Notes: generated by a model from the letters alone, not told the origin. A DNA stretch of 64,000 bases from Dorea longicatena (GCF_025150085.1 NZ_CP102280.1:996001-1060000); one strand, 5' to 3'. Numbered from the stretch's first letter, positions 46,187 to 56,044 are shown. Made by a program: numbers and translations.

Positions 46187-46810
46187 TTGAAATCATTTCC
46201 CCAACCCCTCACAGCAGCAGAAGAAAAGTATTATGTGCAAAAATATACAGAGGGTGATCTGGAAGCAAAGCATATTTTGATAGAAAGAAATCTGAGGCTG
46301 GTTGCCCATATTGTAAAAAAATATCAGCCTCCGCCGGAGGAAATGGAAGATCTTCTGTCTATTGGGACAATAGGACTTATGAAAGCTGTTGTTACGTTTG
46401 ATCCGGAAAAAAGTGCAAGACTTGCAACATATGCAGCTCGTTGTATAGAAAATGAATTATTGATGCATTTCCGCGGAAAGAAAAAATCGTCAAAAGAAGT
46501 CTCTTTGTATGAACCGATCGGAACAGACAGGGAGGGAAATGAGATACAGCTATTTGATGTGATCGAGATGGGAGAAGAAGATGTTCATCACAGGCTCGAA
46601 AAAAAAGAAGATGTCATACGATTATATCAGAAAGTTGAGTCAGAACTGTCTGCAAGAGAACGCATAGTATTGAAATTGCGGTATGGATTATATAATGAAG
46701 AAGAATATACACAGCGCGAAATCGCCAAAATGTTGGGAATTTCAAGATCATATGTTTCAAGGATTGAGAAGAGTGCAATTGAAAAACTGAGAGCCTTTTT
46801 TCCTTCTTAG
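46187..46810 (+). CDS. sigK: Sporulation sigma factor SigK, without pro-sequence
   Basis: 207 residues from the TTG at 46187 with GGGGAGGGAG upstream; the ATG at 46118 falls in the terminator hairpin. It opens directly with KSFPQPLTAAEEKYY, whereas Bacillus pro-SigK has about 20 extra hydrophobic residues that must be cleaved. Region 2 (EDLLSIGTIGLMKAV) and the region 4 helix-turn-helix (REIAKMLGISRSYVSRIEK) are intact and uninterrupted. A CATAGAAT at 46147 resembles a SigE -10, but weakly. Confidence 0.9.
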   Translation: MKSFPQPLTAAEEKYYVQKYTEGDLEAKHILIERNLRLVAHIVKKYQPPPEEMEDLLSIGTIGLMKAVVTFDPEKSARLATYAARCIENELLMHFRGKKKSSKEVSLYEPIGTDREGNEIQLFDVIEMGEEDVHHRLEKKEDVIRLYQKVESELSARERIVLKLRYGLYNEEEYTQREIAKMLGISRSYVSRIEKSAIEKLRAFFPS

Positions 46811-46925
46811 AAAAGTCTTTAAGAAATCTTTAGAATTATATGGCAATTATTTTAAGAATCAAAGTCTATACTTAACACCATAAGAAAGAGACATATCAGA
46901 AGGTATGTGAGAAAGGGTGGCAGTT

Positions 46926-48017
46926 ATGAAAGTACTGGTGTTAAGTGGAAGATTTGGAATGGGACATGAAATGGCAGCCAATGCAATCTGTGAACAGTTC
47001 CGTAAGCTTGATAAAGATACAGAAATTGTAAAAAAAGATCTCCTGGAAGAATTATATCCACATATCAGCAAACTTATTTTTGGGGGATTTCGTCTGATGG
47101 TGGAGCATTGCCACGGAATATATAACTTTATTTATAAAATGTCTGGAAAAATGAAAGTAGAAATGCAGCCGAGAGGAGCTGCGATTTATAAAAAGTTAAA
47201 GAAAATCCTGGAAAAGGAACAGCCGGATGTTATTGTCTGTACACATCCGATGTGTGTAAAGGCAATTGCATCATATAAAGAAAAGACTGGACTTTCGACA
47301 CCGCTGGTTACATGTATTACAGATATCAGCATGCATCCGGAATGGAAAGCAGATCAGACAGATCTGTATCTGGCACCTACCAGGGAGATTAAGGAGCATC
47401 TGATCTGTGAAGGTACAAAAGCAGAGAATATTCTTGTAACAGGAATTCCTGTACGTCAGCAGTTCTTGAATATGGACAGGAAACATCTGGAAAATGAAAA
47501 AGAAGTTCGCAGAGTTCTTGTAATGGGAGGCGGACTTGGCCTCATGCCAGATTTGAGAAGATTACTGGGGAAATTGCATAGTATGCAATCGGTTCAGACC
47601 ATTGTTATTACGGGAAAGAATCATAAAATGTACGAAGAATGGGTGAACCGGTATGAGGATGTCAAAGTACTGGGATATACAGAAAATATCAGTAAATATA
47701 TGCGGTGGGCAGATCTTGTGATCACAAAAGCCGGAGGGATCACGTTGTTTGAAATTCTTCACAGTCAGGTACCGTTATTTGTGATTCATCCATTTCTGGA
47801 GCAGGAAATGAACAATGCAAGGTATGCGGCAGAAAAAGGATTTGCAAAAGTGGTATGGGGAAAACACGAGGATTATATTCCAGAACTGGAAAAACTTCTG
47901 AATGACAGAAAACTTCTGAAACAGATGGATGAGAATGTAAGACATGCCCGGAAGGAAATGATAGATGTTTCTCTGGATAAGGCGGTAGAGATCATGGAAG
48001 AGAGGATGACGGCATAA
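46926..48017 (+). CDS. MGDG synthase/UgtP-like glycosyltransferase (GT28)
   Basis: 363 residues from the ATG at 46926. The N-terminal domain opens VLSGRFGMGHEMAANAI as in diacylglycerol glycosyltransferases; the C-terminal half has the MurG-like site ITKAGGITLFEIL. It probably adds a sugar to diacylglycerol in the membrane. Its stop overlaps the next ATG by one base. Confidence 0.87.
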   Translation: MKVLVLSGRFGMGHEMAANAICEQFRKLDKDTEIVKKDLLEELYPHISKLIFGGFRLMVEHCHGIYNFIYKMSGKMKVEMQPRGAAIYKKLKKILEKEQPDVIVCTHPMCVKAIASYKEKTGLSTPLVTCITDISMHPEWKADQTDLYLAPTREIKEHLICEGTKAENILVTGIPVRQQFLNMDRKHLENEKEVRRVLVMGGGLGLMPDLRRLLGKLHSMQSVQTIVITGKNHKMYEEWVNRYEDVKVLGYTENISKYMRWADLVITKAGGITLFEILHSQVPLFVIHPFLEQEMNNARYAAEKGFAKVVWGKHEDYIPELEKLLNDRKLLKQMDENVRHARKEMIDVSLDKAVEIMEERMTA

Positions 48018-48739
48018 TGAAGAAAGCAGTAAAGGCAGGAATTATAGGTGCAGGAGCACTTGTATATAGTATCATTCCAACATATCTGATGAAGTACCAC
48101 TGGATTATCAGAGACAAAAAGATGGCGAAAAAAGAAGAAAAGGTTTTATATCTGACATTTGACGACGGACCTGATACCGTATATACGAACAAATTACTGG
48201 ATCTTCTGGATCAGGAACAGGTTCCGGCAACCTTTTTCATGGTAGCGGAAGCTGCACAGGGACATCCGGATATTGTGAAACGGATGAAAAAAAGTGGATA
48301 TTCGATAGGAATACATTCTTTGAGTCATCAAAGTGCAATGCTGTTCGGACCTGGAAGGATGAAAAGGGATCTGAAAGAATCCAGGAAGATTATGGGAAAA
48401 ATGGGAATTGACGTAAAAGAATACAGACCACCATGGGGACATTTGAACCTGATGAGTTTATACTGCATCAGGAAAATGCATTTGCAACTGATTTTTTGGG
48501 ATGTAATGGCGCAGGACTGGTCTGCAAAGGAGACGGCAGACAGTATCTGCAATAAAATTCTTAGACGTGTATTTCCGGGAGCAGTGATATGCCTGCATGA
48601 TGGAAGAGGAGAAAATGGTGCACCGGGAAGAACAATTGAAGCATTGAAAAAAGCAATTCCGATGTTAAAGGCACAAGGATATGAATTTAGAAGGATTGAA
48701 GAAAAGTATGAAACAGCGGGAAGGTCAGAGATCAGTTAA
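48017..48739 (+). CDS. Polysaccharide deacetylase family protein
   Basis: 240 residues with an N-terminal membrane anchor at ~7-25. NodB motifs: LTFDDGPDTVYTN (Asp-Asp), IGIHSLSHQS (HxxxH), YRPPWGHLN and VICLHDGRG. It removes acetyl groups from a glycan outside the membrane. Between a glycolipid synthase and a flippase-like gene, so its target may be a glycolipid rather than peptidoglycan. Confidence 0.88.
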   Translation: MKKAVKAGIIGAGALVYSIIPTYLMKYHWIIRDKKMAKKEEKVLYLTFDDGPDTVYTNKLLDLLDQEQVPATFFMVAEAAQGHPDIVKRMKKSGYSIGIHSLSHQSAMLFGPGRMKRDLKESRKIMGKMGIDVKEYRPPWGHLNLMSLYCIRKMHLQLIFWDVMAQDWSAKETADSICNKILRRVFPGAVICLHDGRGENGAPGRTIEALKKAIPMLKAQGYEFRRIEEKYETAGRSEIS

Positions 48740-49802
48740 AAAATATATTGTGTTATTTATATTGCTGGTGCTCGTAGTCATATTTATTGTATTGAAGGGT
48801 GCGGATATAGAATCTGTATGGAATGCAATGAAAAATGCGGATCCGAAATGGCTGACGGCAGGCCTTGGTCTGGCAGCAGTGTTTAATATTGCAGAAGGTA
48901 TTAATCTGAGAAAAGTTTTAGTATCTTTTGGATATCGGGTAAGCTTTAAAGAGGCTATGAAATATGCATATATTGGCTATTTCTTCAGTTCGGTAACACC
49001 ATCGGCGACCGGAGGACAGCCATTGCAGCTATATGCGATGAGCAAAGATAAGATCCACGTGGCACATGGAACGATGGCACTTTTAACAGAGCTTACGAGT
49101 TTTCAGATTGCAGCATTTCTGATGGAAAACATTGCAGCGCTCTGGATTCTGACAGGAAGAATACACCTGAATAAAATTATGCTGATACTGGCATTGGTTG
49201 GTTATATTATGAATCTGGTTTTTATTGCCGCACTGATGATCGTGATCGTATCTGACAGACTGAAAAGAAAAATCGTAAAAGGGATTCGCTTTTTGGTTAT
49301 GAAACTTCCATTTAGACATAAAGAGAAAATGGAAAGTAAAATCAATGATATATTACACGATTTTGAAAATTGCAAAGATTTTTTTAAAAAAGATCCAAAC
49401 CTTACATTACAGGTAATTGGGGTGAGCCTGGTACAGATTATCTGCTGGTTCAGCGTTCCGTGGGCAGTATATCATGCAATGGGAGAAGCAGGCAGTACAT
49501 TTGGAAGTCTTTTTTTACATCAGATTATATTATATATGACAACAGCGCTTCTTCCGTTTCCGGGAGCGGAAGGAATCAGTGAATTTTCTTTTGTAAAATT
49601 ATTTGCCGGTATGTTTTCTTCGGTACCGGTTGCTGCTGTAGTATTGGTGAATCGTGGGATCAGTTTTTACTTCCTGTTGATCTTAAGTGGAATACTTGGT
49701 GTGGTGTTAGGACGTTTTAATGGAAGAAGTGCAGATCAAAGTGGAACGAAATACAAACTGCAACAGGAAACAGAAAATGGAACTGGAAAAATATTGACAT
49801 AA
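48708..49802 (+). CDS. LPG-synthase-TM/UPF0104 flippase-like membrane protein
   Basis: About 364 residues from the ATG at 48708; an ATG at 48681 is possible. Eight or so helices: YIVLFILLVLVVIFIVL near the start, then TPSATGGQPLQLYAM, which is a hallmark of the flippase part of MprF-type proteins. It lacks the lysyl-transferase domain. It overlaps the deacetylase by 32 bases. It probably moves a lipid across the membrane. Confidence 0.85.
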   Translation: MKQREGQRSVKKYIVLFILLVLVVIFIVLKGADIESVWNAMKNADPKWLTAGLGLAAVFNIAEGINLRKVLVSFGYRVSFKEAMKYAYIGYFFSSVTPSATGGQPLQLYAMSKDKIHVAHGTMALLTELTSFQIAAFLMENIAALWILTGRIHLNKIMLILALVGYIMNLVFIAALMIVIVSDRLKRKIVKGIRFLVMKLPFRHKEKMESKINDILHDFENCKDFFKKDPNLTLQVIGVSLVQIICWFSVPWAVYHAMGEAGSTFGSLFLHQIILYMTTALLPFPGAEGISEFSFVKLFAGMFSSVPVAAVVLVNRGISFYFLLILSGILGVVLGRFNGRSADQSGTKYKLQQETENGTGKILT

Positions 49803-49822
49803 CAGAAAGAATAGGATATGAT
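49794..49822 (+). promoter_or_regulatory. Near-consensus sigma-A promoter before comM
   Basis: TTGACA at 49794-49799 and TATGAT at 49817-49822, exactly 17 apart. It overlaps the end of the flippase-like gene and would give a ~205-base leader before 50034. Confidence 0.75.
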
Positions 49823-49870
49823 GATTGCACATTTAACGAAGATGAGGAATCATATATTCTGTTCTTTTTT
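49808..49870 (+). terminator. Possible terminator with internal promoter, then untranslated leader
   Basis: AGAAT-ATATGAT (with a bulge) near 49808-49822 pairs with ATCATAT-ATTCT at 49849-49860, followed by a T run at 49865-49870. The left arm includes the promoter -10. Bases 49871-50033 contain no gene or riboswitch I recognise. Confidence 0.45.
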
Positions 49871-50033
49871 CGTTTTATCCTATGCAGCAATGCGATGAGC
49901 AGCTGCTTCTTTAACGGCTATTTCGGCCGGAATATCAATTGTAAATTTAATTTAATAAGCTTGTACCGAAAAAAGCCGGGTGCAGGAATCACGATCGAAC
50001 CTGGTGGATACGGATACAGAAAGGAGTATGTAG

Positions 50034-51587
50034 ATGTCGTTTTGTACAGTTTTATCTGCAGCTGTTCAGGGACTGAGTGTAGAGATGATCAGAGTGGAGG
50101 CTGATGTCAGTAACGGACTTCCGATGTTTCACATGGTAGGATATCTGTCTTCGGAAGTAAAAGAAGCATCAGAGAGAGTGCGTACAGCAATTCGCAATTC
50201 GGGAATGAAATTACCGGCTAAGAAGATTATTGTGAATCTGGCTCCGGCAACAGTTAGAAAAAGAGGAGCGTCGTTTGATCTGCCGATTGCACTGGCGGTT
50301 CTGGCGGCAATGAATTATGTACCGGAAGAGGCACTAAAAGGTGTGGCAGTGATTGGTGAGGTGAGTCTGGAGGGGAAAATAAGAGGTGTGTCAGGTGTGC
50401 TGCCAATCGTTATGGAAGCTAAGAATCAGGGCTGTACTGCCTGTATTTTGCCGAAAGAAAATGAAATAGAAGGTAGGCTTGTGAGCGGGATAAAGATTCT
50501 TCCCGCTGATAATCTGGAAAAACTCTGCGCATATCTGAACGGAGATGAAAAAGAGATACATAGAAAAAAACAGGGAAGGTCCTCCGCACAAAGAAATATT
50601 TTCGAAAATAAAAAAGAGGATTTTTCAGACATATGTGGTCAAAATGCGGTGAAGAGGGCAGCGGAGATTGCCGTGGCGGGAGGACATAATTTATTGATGG
50701 CAGGACCGCCGGGGTCCGGCAAGTCGATGATTGCAAGAAGGATTGCGACGATTTTACCGGAATTGTCATTGGAGGAGAGCCTGGAGATTACCAGAATATA
50801 CAGTGTACTTGGAATGATAGATAAAGAGCAGCCTTTGATCACCAGGCGTCCGTTTCGAAGTGTTCATCATACCATAACGAAGACTGCATTAGTTGGAGGT
50901 GGAATGACACCAAGACCGGGAGAAATCAGTATGGCTCACGGAGGTGTGTTATTTTTGGATGAACTGGCAGAGTTTCCGAGAAATGTACTGGAAGTGTTGA
51001 GACAGCCTTTGGAGGAACATCAGATACATATTGCCAGAAATTATGGAAATTTTACATTTCCGGCAGAATTTATGCTGGTAGCAGCCATGAATCCGTGCCC
51101 ATGCGGTAATTATCCGGATATGCAGAAATGTTCATGTACGCCGTCACAGATTCAGAAATATCTTGGAAAGATAAGTCAGCCATTTCTGGATCGTATGGAT
51201 CTGTGTATTGAGACACCGAAAGTGGAGTACCGGGAACTGGATATAGAAAGGATAGGAAAAAAAGAGGAGGAATCATCGGAGGTAATACGAAGCAGAGTAG
51301 TAGAAGCAAGAAAATTACAGAAAAAAAGATACGAGGGAACGCAAATTCGTACAAACTCTATGCTTGGACCGGGAGAAATCAGGACCTATATTCCATTAGG
51401 CAGTGCGGAAAGAAAGTTGATGGAGAAGGCATTTGAAAGGATGGGGCTGACAGCGAGAACATATCATAAGATTTTACGAGTTGCAAGAACGATCGCTGAT
51501 TTGGATTACAGTGAAAAAGTGACGGAGAAGCATTTAAAAGAGGCAATCGCTTATCGGTCGTTGGATAAAAAATATTGGGGACGTTAA
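50034..51587 (+). CDS. comM: YifB/ComM-family Mg-chelatase-like AAA+ helicase
   Basis: 517 residues. LonC-like N-terminal domain, then AAA+ with NLLMAGPPGSGKSMIARR (Walker A) and GVLFLDELAEF (Walker B), and MNPCPCGNYP with CSCTPSQIQKY zinc-type cysteines. ComM expands recombination bubbles in natural transformation. With dprA next, it suggests DNA uptake or recombination. Confidence 0.92.
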   Translation: MSFCTVLSAAVQGLSVEMIRVEADVSNGLPMFHMVGYLSSEVKEASERVRTAIRNSGMKLPAKKIIVNLAPATVRKRGASFDLPIALAVLAAMNYVPEEALKGVAVIGEVSLEGKIRGVSGVLPIVMEAKNQGCTACILPKENEIEGRLVSGIKILPADNLEKLCAYLNGDEKEIHRKKQGRSSAQRNIFENKKEDFSDICGQNAVKRAAEIAVAGGHNLLMAGPPGSGKSMIARRIATILPELSLEESLEITRIYSVLGMIDKEQPLITRRPFRSVHHTITKTALVGGGMTPRPGEISMAHGGVLFLDELAEFPRNVLEVLRQPLEEHQIHIARNYGNFTFPAEFMLVAAMNPCPCGNYPDMQKCSCTPSQIQKYLGKISQPFLDRMDLCIETPKVEYRELDIERIGKKEEESSEVIRSRVVEARKLQKKRYEGTQIRTNSMLGPGEIRTYIPLGSAERKLMEKAFERMGLTARTYHKILRVARTIADLDYSEKVTEKHLKEAIAYRSLDKKYWGR

Positions 51588-51603
51588 GAAAGGAGAAAAG
51601 CAG

Positions 51604-52698
51604 ATGATCTACGAATACTGGCTGGCAGGAATAAAAGAGATTACAGATCTGAAGAAGCAAAAACTAAGAGAGGTATATGGATCTGGAAAAGCCATATATT
51701 ATATAGAAGAAACTAAGTTAGATAAACTGCGCTTTCTAAACGAGAAGGATGTGGCGATATTAAAGAATGCAAAAAAAGATACAAAACTTGAAGAAAAATG
51801 GAGAAAGACAGAAGAAAAAAGAATACAGTTTATACCGTACTTTTTAAAAACGTATCCGGAAAAACTGAAATATATTACCGATCCTCCGTATGCATTATAT
51901 GTACTCGGACAACTTCCGGATGAAAAAAGAAAAAGTGCGGCGATTGTAGGGGCGAGAAACTGTACGGCGTATGGTGAACAGATGGCATTACAATATGGAA
52001 AAAGCCTTGCAGAAGCAGGAATACAGATAATAAGTGGTATGGCAAGAGGAATTGACGGTGCAGGACAAAGAGGAGCGTTAAATAGCAGTTGGGCTAAAGA
52101 AAGTGGTGTGACATATGCGGTACTTGGATGCGGAGTGGATGTCTGTTATCCAAGAGAGAATATAGGATTGTATATGGATATACAGGAAAAAGGAGGAATA
52201 GTATCCGAATTTTCACCAGGAACCCAGCCGTATGCGTGGAATTTTCCAAGAAGAAATCGAATCATCAGTGCGCTGGCGGACTGGATACTTATTATGGAAG
52301 CAAAAGAAAGGAGCGGATCATTGATTACTGCGGATCTTGCACTGGAGCAGGGAAAGGATGTATATGCTCTTCCGGGACCGGTAAACAGTGTGTTAAGTCA
52401 GGGGTGTCACAGACTGATCAGGCAGGGAGCGGGGATACTGATTACCCCGGAAGAATTGATGGATGAATGGAACATTAATCCGGTGGAAATCGGGCAAAAA
52501 GGAAACAAAAGTGAAAAAATGCTTGAAAGTCCTGAGTTTATGGTGTATAGTTGTCTCGATTTGTTTCCGAAAGGGACAAATCAGCTGATGAAAGAAACAG
52601 GACTTTCGGTTACAGAGTTAATGGAAAGACTGATCACGTTAGAATTAAATGGATATGTAAAGGAAGTATCCAGAAATTATTATATAAGGCTGCAGTAA
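51604..52698 (+). CDS. dprA: DNA processing protein DprA
   Basis: 364 residues. The Rossmann-like core is AAIVGARNCTAYGEQMA, GMARGIDGAGQRGAL and LGCGVDVCYPREN, plus RNRIISALADWILIMEA. The N-terminal ~110 residues are a SAM-like helical extension, and a winged helix closes the protein. It loads RecA on incoming single-stranded DNA. Sixteen bases after comM. Confidence 0.93.
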   Translation: MIYEYWLAGIKEITDLKKQKLREVYGSGKAIYYIEETKLDKLRFLNEKDVAILKNAKKDTKLEEKWRKTEEKRIQFIPYFLKTYPEKLKYITDPPYALYVLGQLPDEKRKSAAIVGARNCTAYGEQMALQYGKSLAEAGIQIISGMARGIDGAGQRGALNSSWAKESGVTYAVLGCGVDVCYPRENIGLYMDIQEKGGIVSEFSPGTQPYAWNFPRRNRIISALADWILIMEAKERSGSLITADLALEQGKDVYALPGPVNSVLSQGCHRLIRQGAGILITPEELMDEWNINPVEIGQKGNKSEKMLESPEFMVYSCLDLFPKGTNQLMKETGLSVTELMERLITLELNGYVKEVSRNYYIRLQ

Positions 52699-52726
52699 AG
52701 ATACAGCCGCTATTATGGAGGAAATT

Positions 52727-54811
52727 ATGGCACGCTATCTGGTAATCGTGGAGTCACCTGCGAAGGTGAAAACAATTAAAAAGTTTTTAGGAAGTAATTA
52801 TGTAGTGACCGCATCGAATGGTCACGTAAGAGATATGCCCAAGAGCCAGATGGGTATCGATATTGAAAATGATTATGAACCAAAATATATAACGATCAGA
52901 GGAAAGGGAGAAATCCTTGCAAAGCTTCGCAAGGAAGTGAAGAAAGCTGACAAGATTTATCTGGCAACTGACCCGGACCGTGAAGGAGAAGCAATATCCT
53001 GGCATCTGAGTAAAGCGTTAAAATTAGAGGATAAAAAATTTTATCGAATCAGTTTTAATGAGATTACCAAGAATGCAGTAAAAGCGTCGCTTAAGAATCC
53101 AAGAGAGATAGACATGGATCTGGTAGATGCACAGCAGGCACGTCGTGTCCTGGACAGAATTGTAGGCTACAAGATCAGTCCGCTTTTGTGGGCAAAGGTT
53201 AAGAGGGGATTAAGTGCCGGCCGTGTACAGTCTGTTGCACTTCGAATTATTGCAGACAGAGAAGAGGAGATAGATGCATTTATACCGGAAGAGTATTGGA
53301 CACTTGATGCGAATCTGAAAGTGAAAGGCGAAAGAAAACTTCTTACGGCTAAATTCTATGGAACAGAGAAAAATAAGATGACGATTTCATCAAAGGAAGA
53401 ACTGGATGCAATTGTCAAAGAAGTAGAGAATGCAGATTATTCTGTTGCAGACATAAAAAAAGGAGAAAGAACAAAGAAAGCACCGGTACCTTTTACAACC
53501 AGTACACTTCAGCAGGAAGCGTCTAAAGCGCTGAATTTTGCGACGGCTAAGACAATGCGTATTGCGCAGCAGTTATATGAAGGTGTTGACATCAAGGGCA
53601 GTGGAACGGTAGGTCTGATCACATATCTGCGTACTGATTCTACCCGTATTTCAGAGGAAGCAGATGCAGCAGTAAGAGAATATATCAAAGAAGGATTCGG
53701 AGAAGAATATGTAGCGGAGGGTGATGCAAAGAAGACTTCTGATAAGAAAATCATTCAGGATGCGCATGAGGCGATTCGTCCGACTGATGTAACCAGAACT
53801 CCAGCAGCAGTGAAAGAATTCCTGAGCAGGGATCAGTTCCGTCTGTATCAGCTTGTGTGGAAACGCTTTATCGCCAGCAGAATGCAGCCGGCGAGATATG
53901 AGACCACTTCTGTTAAGATTGCAGCAGGACAGTACCGTTTTACTGTTGCCGCATCCAAAGTTTCATTTGAAGGTTTCAAAAGTGTGTACACAGAAGCGGG
54001 AGAGGCAAAAGAAGAGAACAATGTATTATTAAAAGGTCTCGATATGGATTCGGTTCTTACGAAGGAAAGCCTTGATACGAAGCAGCACTTTACGCAGCCG
54101 CCGGCTCATTATACAGAAGCAACACTGGTTAAGACACTGGAAGAACTCGGAATCGGCCGTCCAAGTACTTATGCGCCGACAATTTCCACAATTATTGCAA
54201 GACGTTATGTGGCCAAAGAAAATAAAAATCTCTATCTGACTGAGATTGGAGAAGTTGTAAATCATATTATGAAGCAGTCATTCCCAAGTATTGTAGATGT
54301 GAACTTTACAGCTAATATGGAAAGTCTTCTTGATGGAGTCGCAGAAGGCAAAGTCAGATGGAAAACAATTATTGAAAACTTCTATCCAGATCTGGAAGCA
54401 GCAGTAGAAAAAGCTGAAAAAGAACTGGAACAGGTGAAAATAGAAGATGAAGTTACAGATGTAATCTGTGAACAATGTGGACGTAATATGGTAGTGAAGT
54501 ATGGTCCGCATGGAAAATTCCTGGCTTGTCCAGGATTCCCGGATTGCCGTAACACCAAACCATATCTGGAAAAAATAGGAGTACCATGCCCAATCTGCGG
54601 AAAAGACGTTGTAATCCGTAAAACGAAAAAAGGAAGAAGATATTACGGATGTGAAGATAATCCGGAATGTGAATTTATGTCATGGCAGAAGCCATCAACA
54701 AAAAAATGCCCGAGATGTGGCGCATATATGCTTGAAAAGGGAAATAAACTGGTCTGCAGTGATGAACAGTGTGGATATGTAGAAAATATTGAAAATACTA
54801 AGGAAAATTAG
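52727..54811 (+). CDS. topA: DNA topoisomerase I
   Basis: 694 residues from the ATG at 52727; GGAGG at 52717-52721 decides this start over the ATG at 52715. TOPRIM: VIVESPAKVKTIKKFLG and TDPDREGEAISWH; the catalytic tyrosine is in GLITYLRTDSTRIS. Three zinc ribbons at the C-terminus (CEQCGRN, CPICGKD, CPRCGAY) bind single-stranded DNA. It relaxes negative supercoils. Confidence 0.96.
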   Translation: MARYLVIVESPAKVKTIKKFLGSNYVVTASNGHVRDMPKSQMGIDIENDYEPKYITIRGKGEILAKLRKEVKKADKIYLATDPDREGEAISWHLSKALKLEDKKFYRISFNEITKNAVKASLKNPREIDMDLVDAQQARRVLDRIVGYKISPLLWAKVKRGLSAGRVQSVALRIIADREEEIDAFIPEEYWTLDANLKVKGERKLLTAKFYGTEKNKMTISSKEELDAIVKEVENADYSVADIKKGERTKKAPVPFTTSTLQQEASKALNFATAKTMRIAQQLYEGVDIKGSGTVGLITYLRTDSTRISEEADAAVREYIKEGFGEEYVAEGDAKKTSDKKIIQDAHEAIRPTDVTRTPAAVKEFLSRDQFRLYQLVWKRFIASRMQPARYETTSVKIAAGQYRFTVAASKVSFEGFKSVYTEAGEAKEENNVLLKGLDMDSVLTKESLDTKQHFTQPPAHYTEATLVKTLEELGIGRPSTYAPTISTIIARRYVAKENKNLYLTEIGEVVNHIMKQSFPSIVDVNFTANMESLLDGVAEGKVRWKTIIENFYPDLEAAVEKAEKELEQVKIEDEVTDVICEQCGRNMVVKYGPHGKFLACPGFPDCRNTKPYLEKIGVPCPICGKDVVIRKTKKGRRYYGCEDNPECEFMSWQKPSTKKCPRCGAYMLEKGNKLVCSDEQCGYVENIENTKEN

Positions 54812-54875
54812 GAAAATTCGTTGAATGTTTCAGAATTGTATGATAATATACATTCATAAGGATGGAGGAATGTAA

Positions 54876-55658
54876 ATGGGCGTACAATTGTTGGATAAAA
54901 CCAGAAAAATCAACAAATTACTGCATAACAACAGTTCGAGCAAAGTCGTATTTAACGATATCTGTGAAGTCCTTACAGAGATTCTGGATTCGAACGTATT
55001 GGTGATCAGTAAAAAAGGAAAAGTGCTTGGCGGAAGCAAATGTGAAGGTGTGCCTTACATTACCGAATTGATCGAGAGAGAGATCGGAAAGCATGTAGAT
55101 GATATGCTGAATGAGCGCCTGCTTAGTATCTTATCAACAAAAGAAAATGTAAATCTTCAGACACTTGGATTTTCCGAAGAAACTGTCAAAGGTTACCAGG
55201 CGATCATTACACCTATTGACATTGCCGGAGAACGACTTGGAACACTTTTTATTTATAAAAAAGATAAGGTGTATGAAATTGACGACATTATTCTGAGCGA
55301 ATATGGAACGACGGTCGTTGGCCTTGAGATGTTAAGATCCGTGAATGAAGAAAGTGCAGAAGAGACCAGAAAAGAGCATATTGTACAGTCTGCGATCAGC
55401 ACATTGTCTTATTCGGAACTGGAGGCGATCATTCATATATTTGATGAACTGGATGGAGCCGAAGGAATCCTTGTTGCAAGTAAGATTGCAGATCGAGTAG
55501 GAATTACAAGATCCGTTATTGTAAATGCTCTTAGAAAATTCGAAAGTGCAGGGGTAATAGAATCCCGCTCTTCGGGAATGAAAGGAACGTATATTAAAGT
55601 AATCAATGATTACGTATTTACTGAACTGGACCGCATTAAAGCAGAACGTACAAAATAA
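54876..55658 (+). CDS. codY: Global transcriptional repressor CodY
   Basis: 260 residues. GAF domain to ~155 with the family-typical start LLDKTRKINKLLH; the winged helix-turn-helix near 205-240 includes ASKIADRVGITRSVIVNALRKF. It senses branched-chain amino acids and GTP. It follows topA, as is common in Firmicutes, and has GGATGGAGG before the ATG. The guaB gene downstream makes the GMP used for GTP. Confidence 0.95.
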   Translation: MGVQLLDKTRKINKLLHNNSSSKVVFNDICEVLTEILDSNVLVISKKGKVLGGSKCEGVPYITELIEREIGKHVDDMLNERLLSILSTKENVNLQTLGFSEETVKGYQAIITPIDIAGERLGTLFIYKKDKVYEIDDIILSEYGTTVVGLEMLRSVNEESAEETRKEHIVQSAISTLSYSELEAIIHIFDELDGAEGILVASKIADRVGITRSVIVNALRKFESAGVIESRSSGMKGTYIKVINDYVFTELDRIKAERTK

Positions 55659-55668
55659 TAAGAATTAT

Positions 55669-55697
55669 AAAGGGTATCGGGCGACTGATACCCTTTT
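55669..55697 (+). terminator. codY terminator
   Basis: AAAGGGTATC pairs with GATACCCTTT around an eight-base loop, ending in four Ts. Confidence 0.8.
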
Positions 55698-55723
55698 CAT
55701 ACTATAAAAGGAGGATACAGGCA

Positions 55724-56032
55724 GTGGGATATGAAGGATGTACAGCAAAACTCCGAATGGAACGTGTGATTCTGGAGGACAGTTTTTTTGATGAAACGGA
55801 ATATTTATGTAAGATCATAGCATATGATGAGGAAGAAGAAACGTTGTATCTGGTATCTGAAGAAGCGGAACTTACATCATATTCATTGGATGGTATTTAT
55901 GAATGCAGCATTGAGAATTTAGAAGATCCGGTGATATGTAAAGGAATTATAAAAGAACGTTACTGGAATAAGGCTGGAAAAGTGATGAAATTCAAAATAC
56001 AAAACGGATTTTATAAAAAACTTCTAAACTAA
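55724..56032 (+). CDS. Small hypothetical protein between codY and groES
   Basis: 102 residues from a GTG start with AAAGGAGG 10 bases upstream. Short beta-rich segments (LYLVSEEAELTSYSLDGIYECSI) with many acidic residues; no helix spans a membrane. The pattern recalls PilZ-like small barrels, but I cannot name a family. It lies alone between the codY terminator and the groESL promoter. Confidence 0.7.
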   Translation: MGYEGCTAKLRMERVILEDSFFDETEYLCKIIAYDEEEETLYLVSEEAELTSYSLDGIYECSIENLEDPVICKGIIKERYWNKAGKVMKFKIQNGFYKKLLN

Positions 56033-56044
56033 ATAGAAAGTGTG

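Noticed and set aside
49895..50104. A 69-codon frame in the leader before comM
   Set aside because: No ribosome site, no family pattern, and it runs into comM in another frame.
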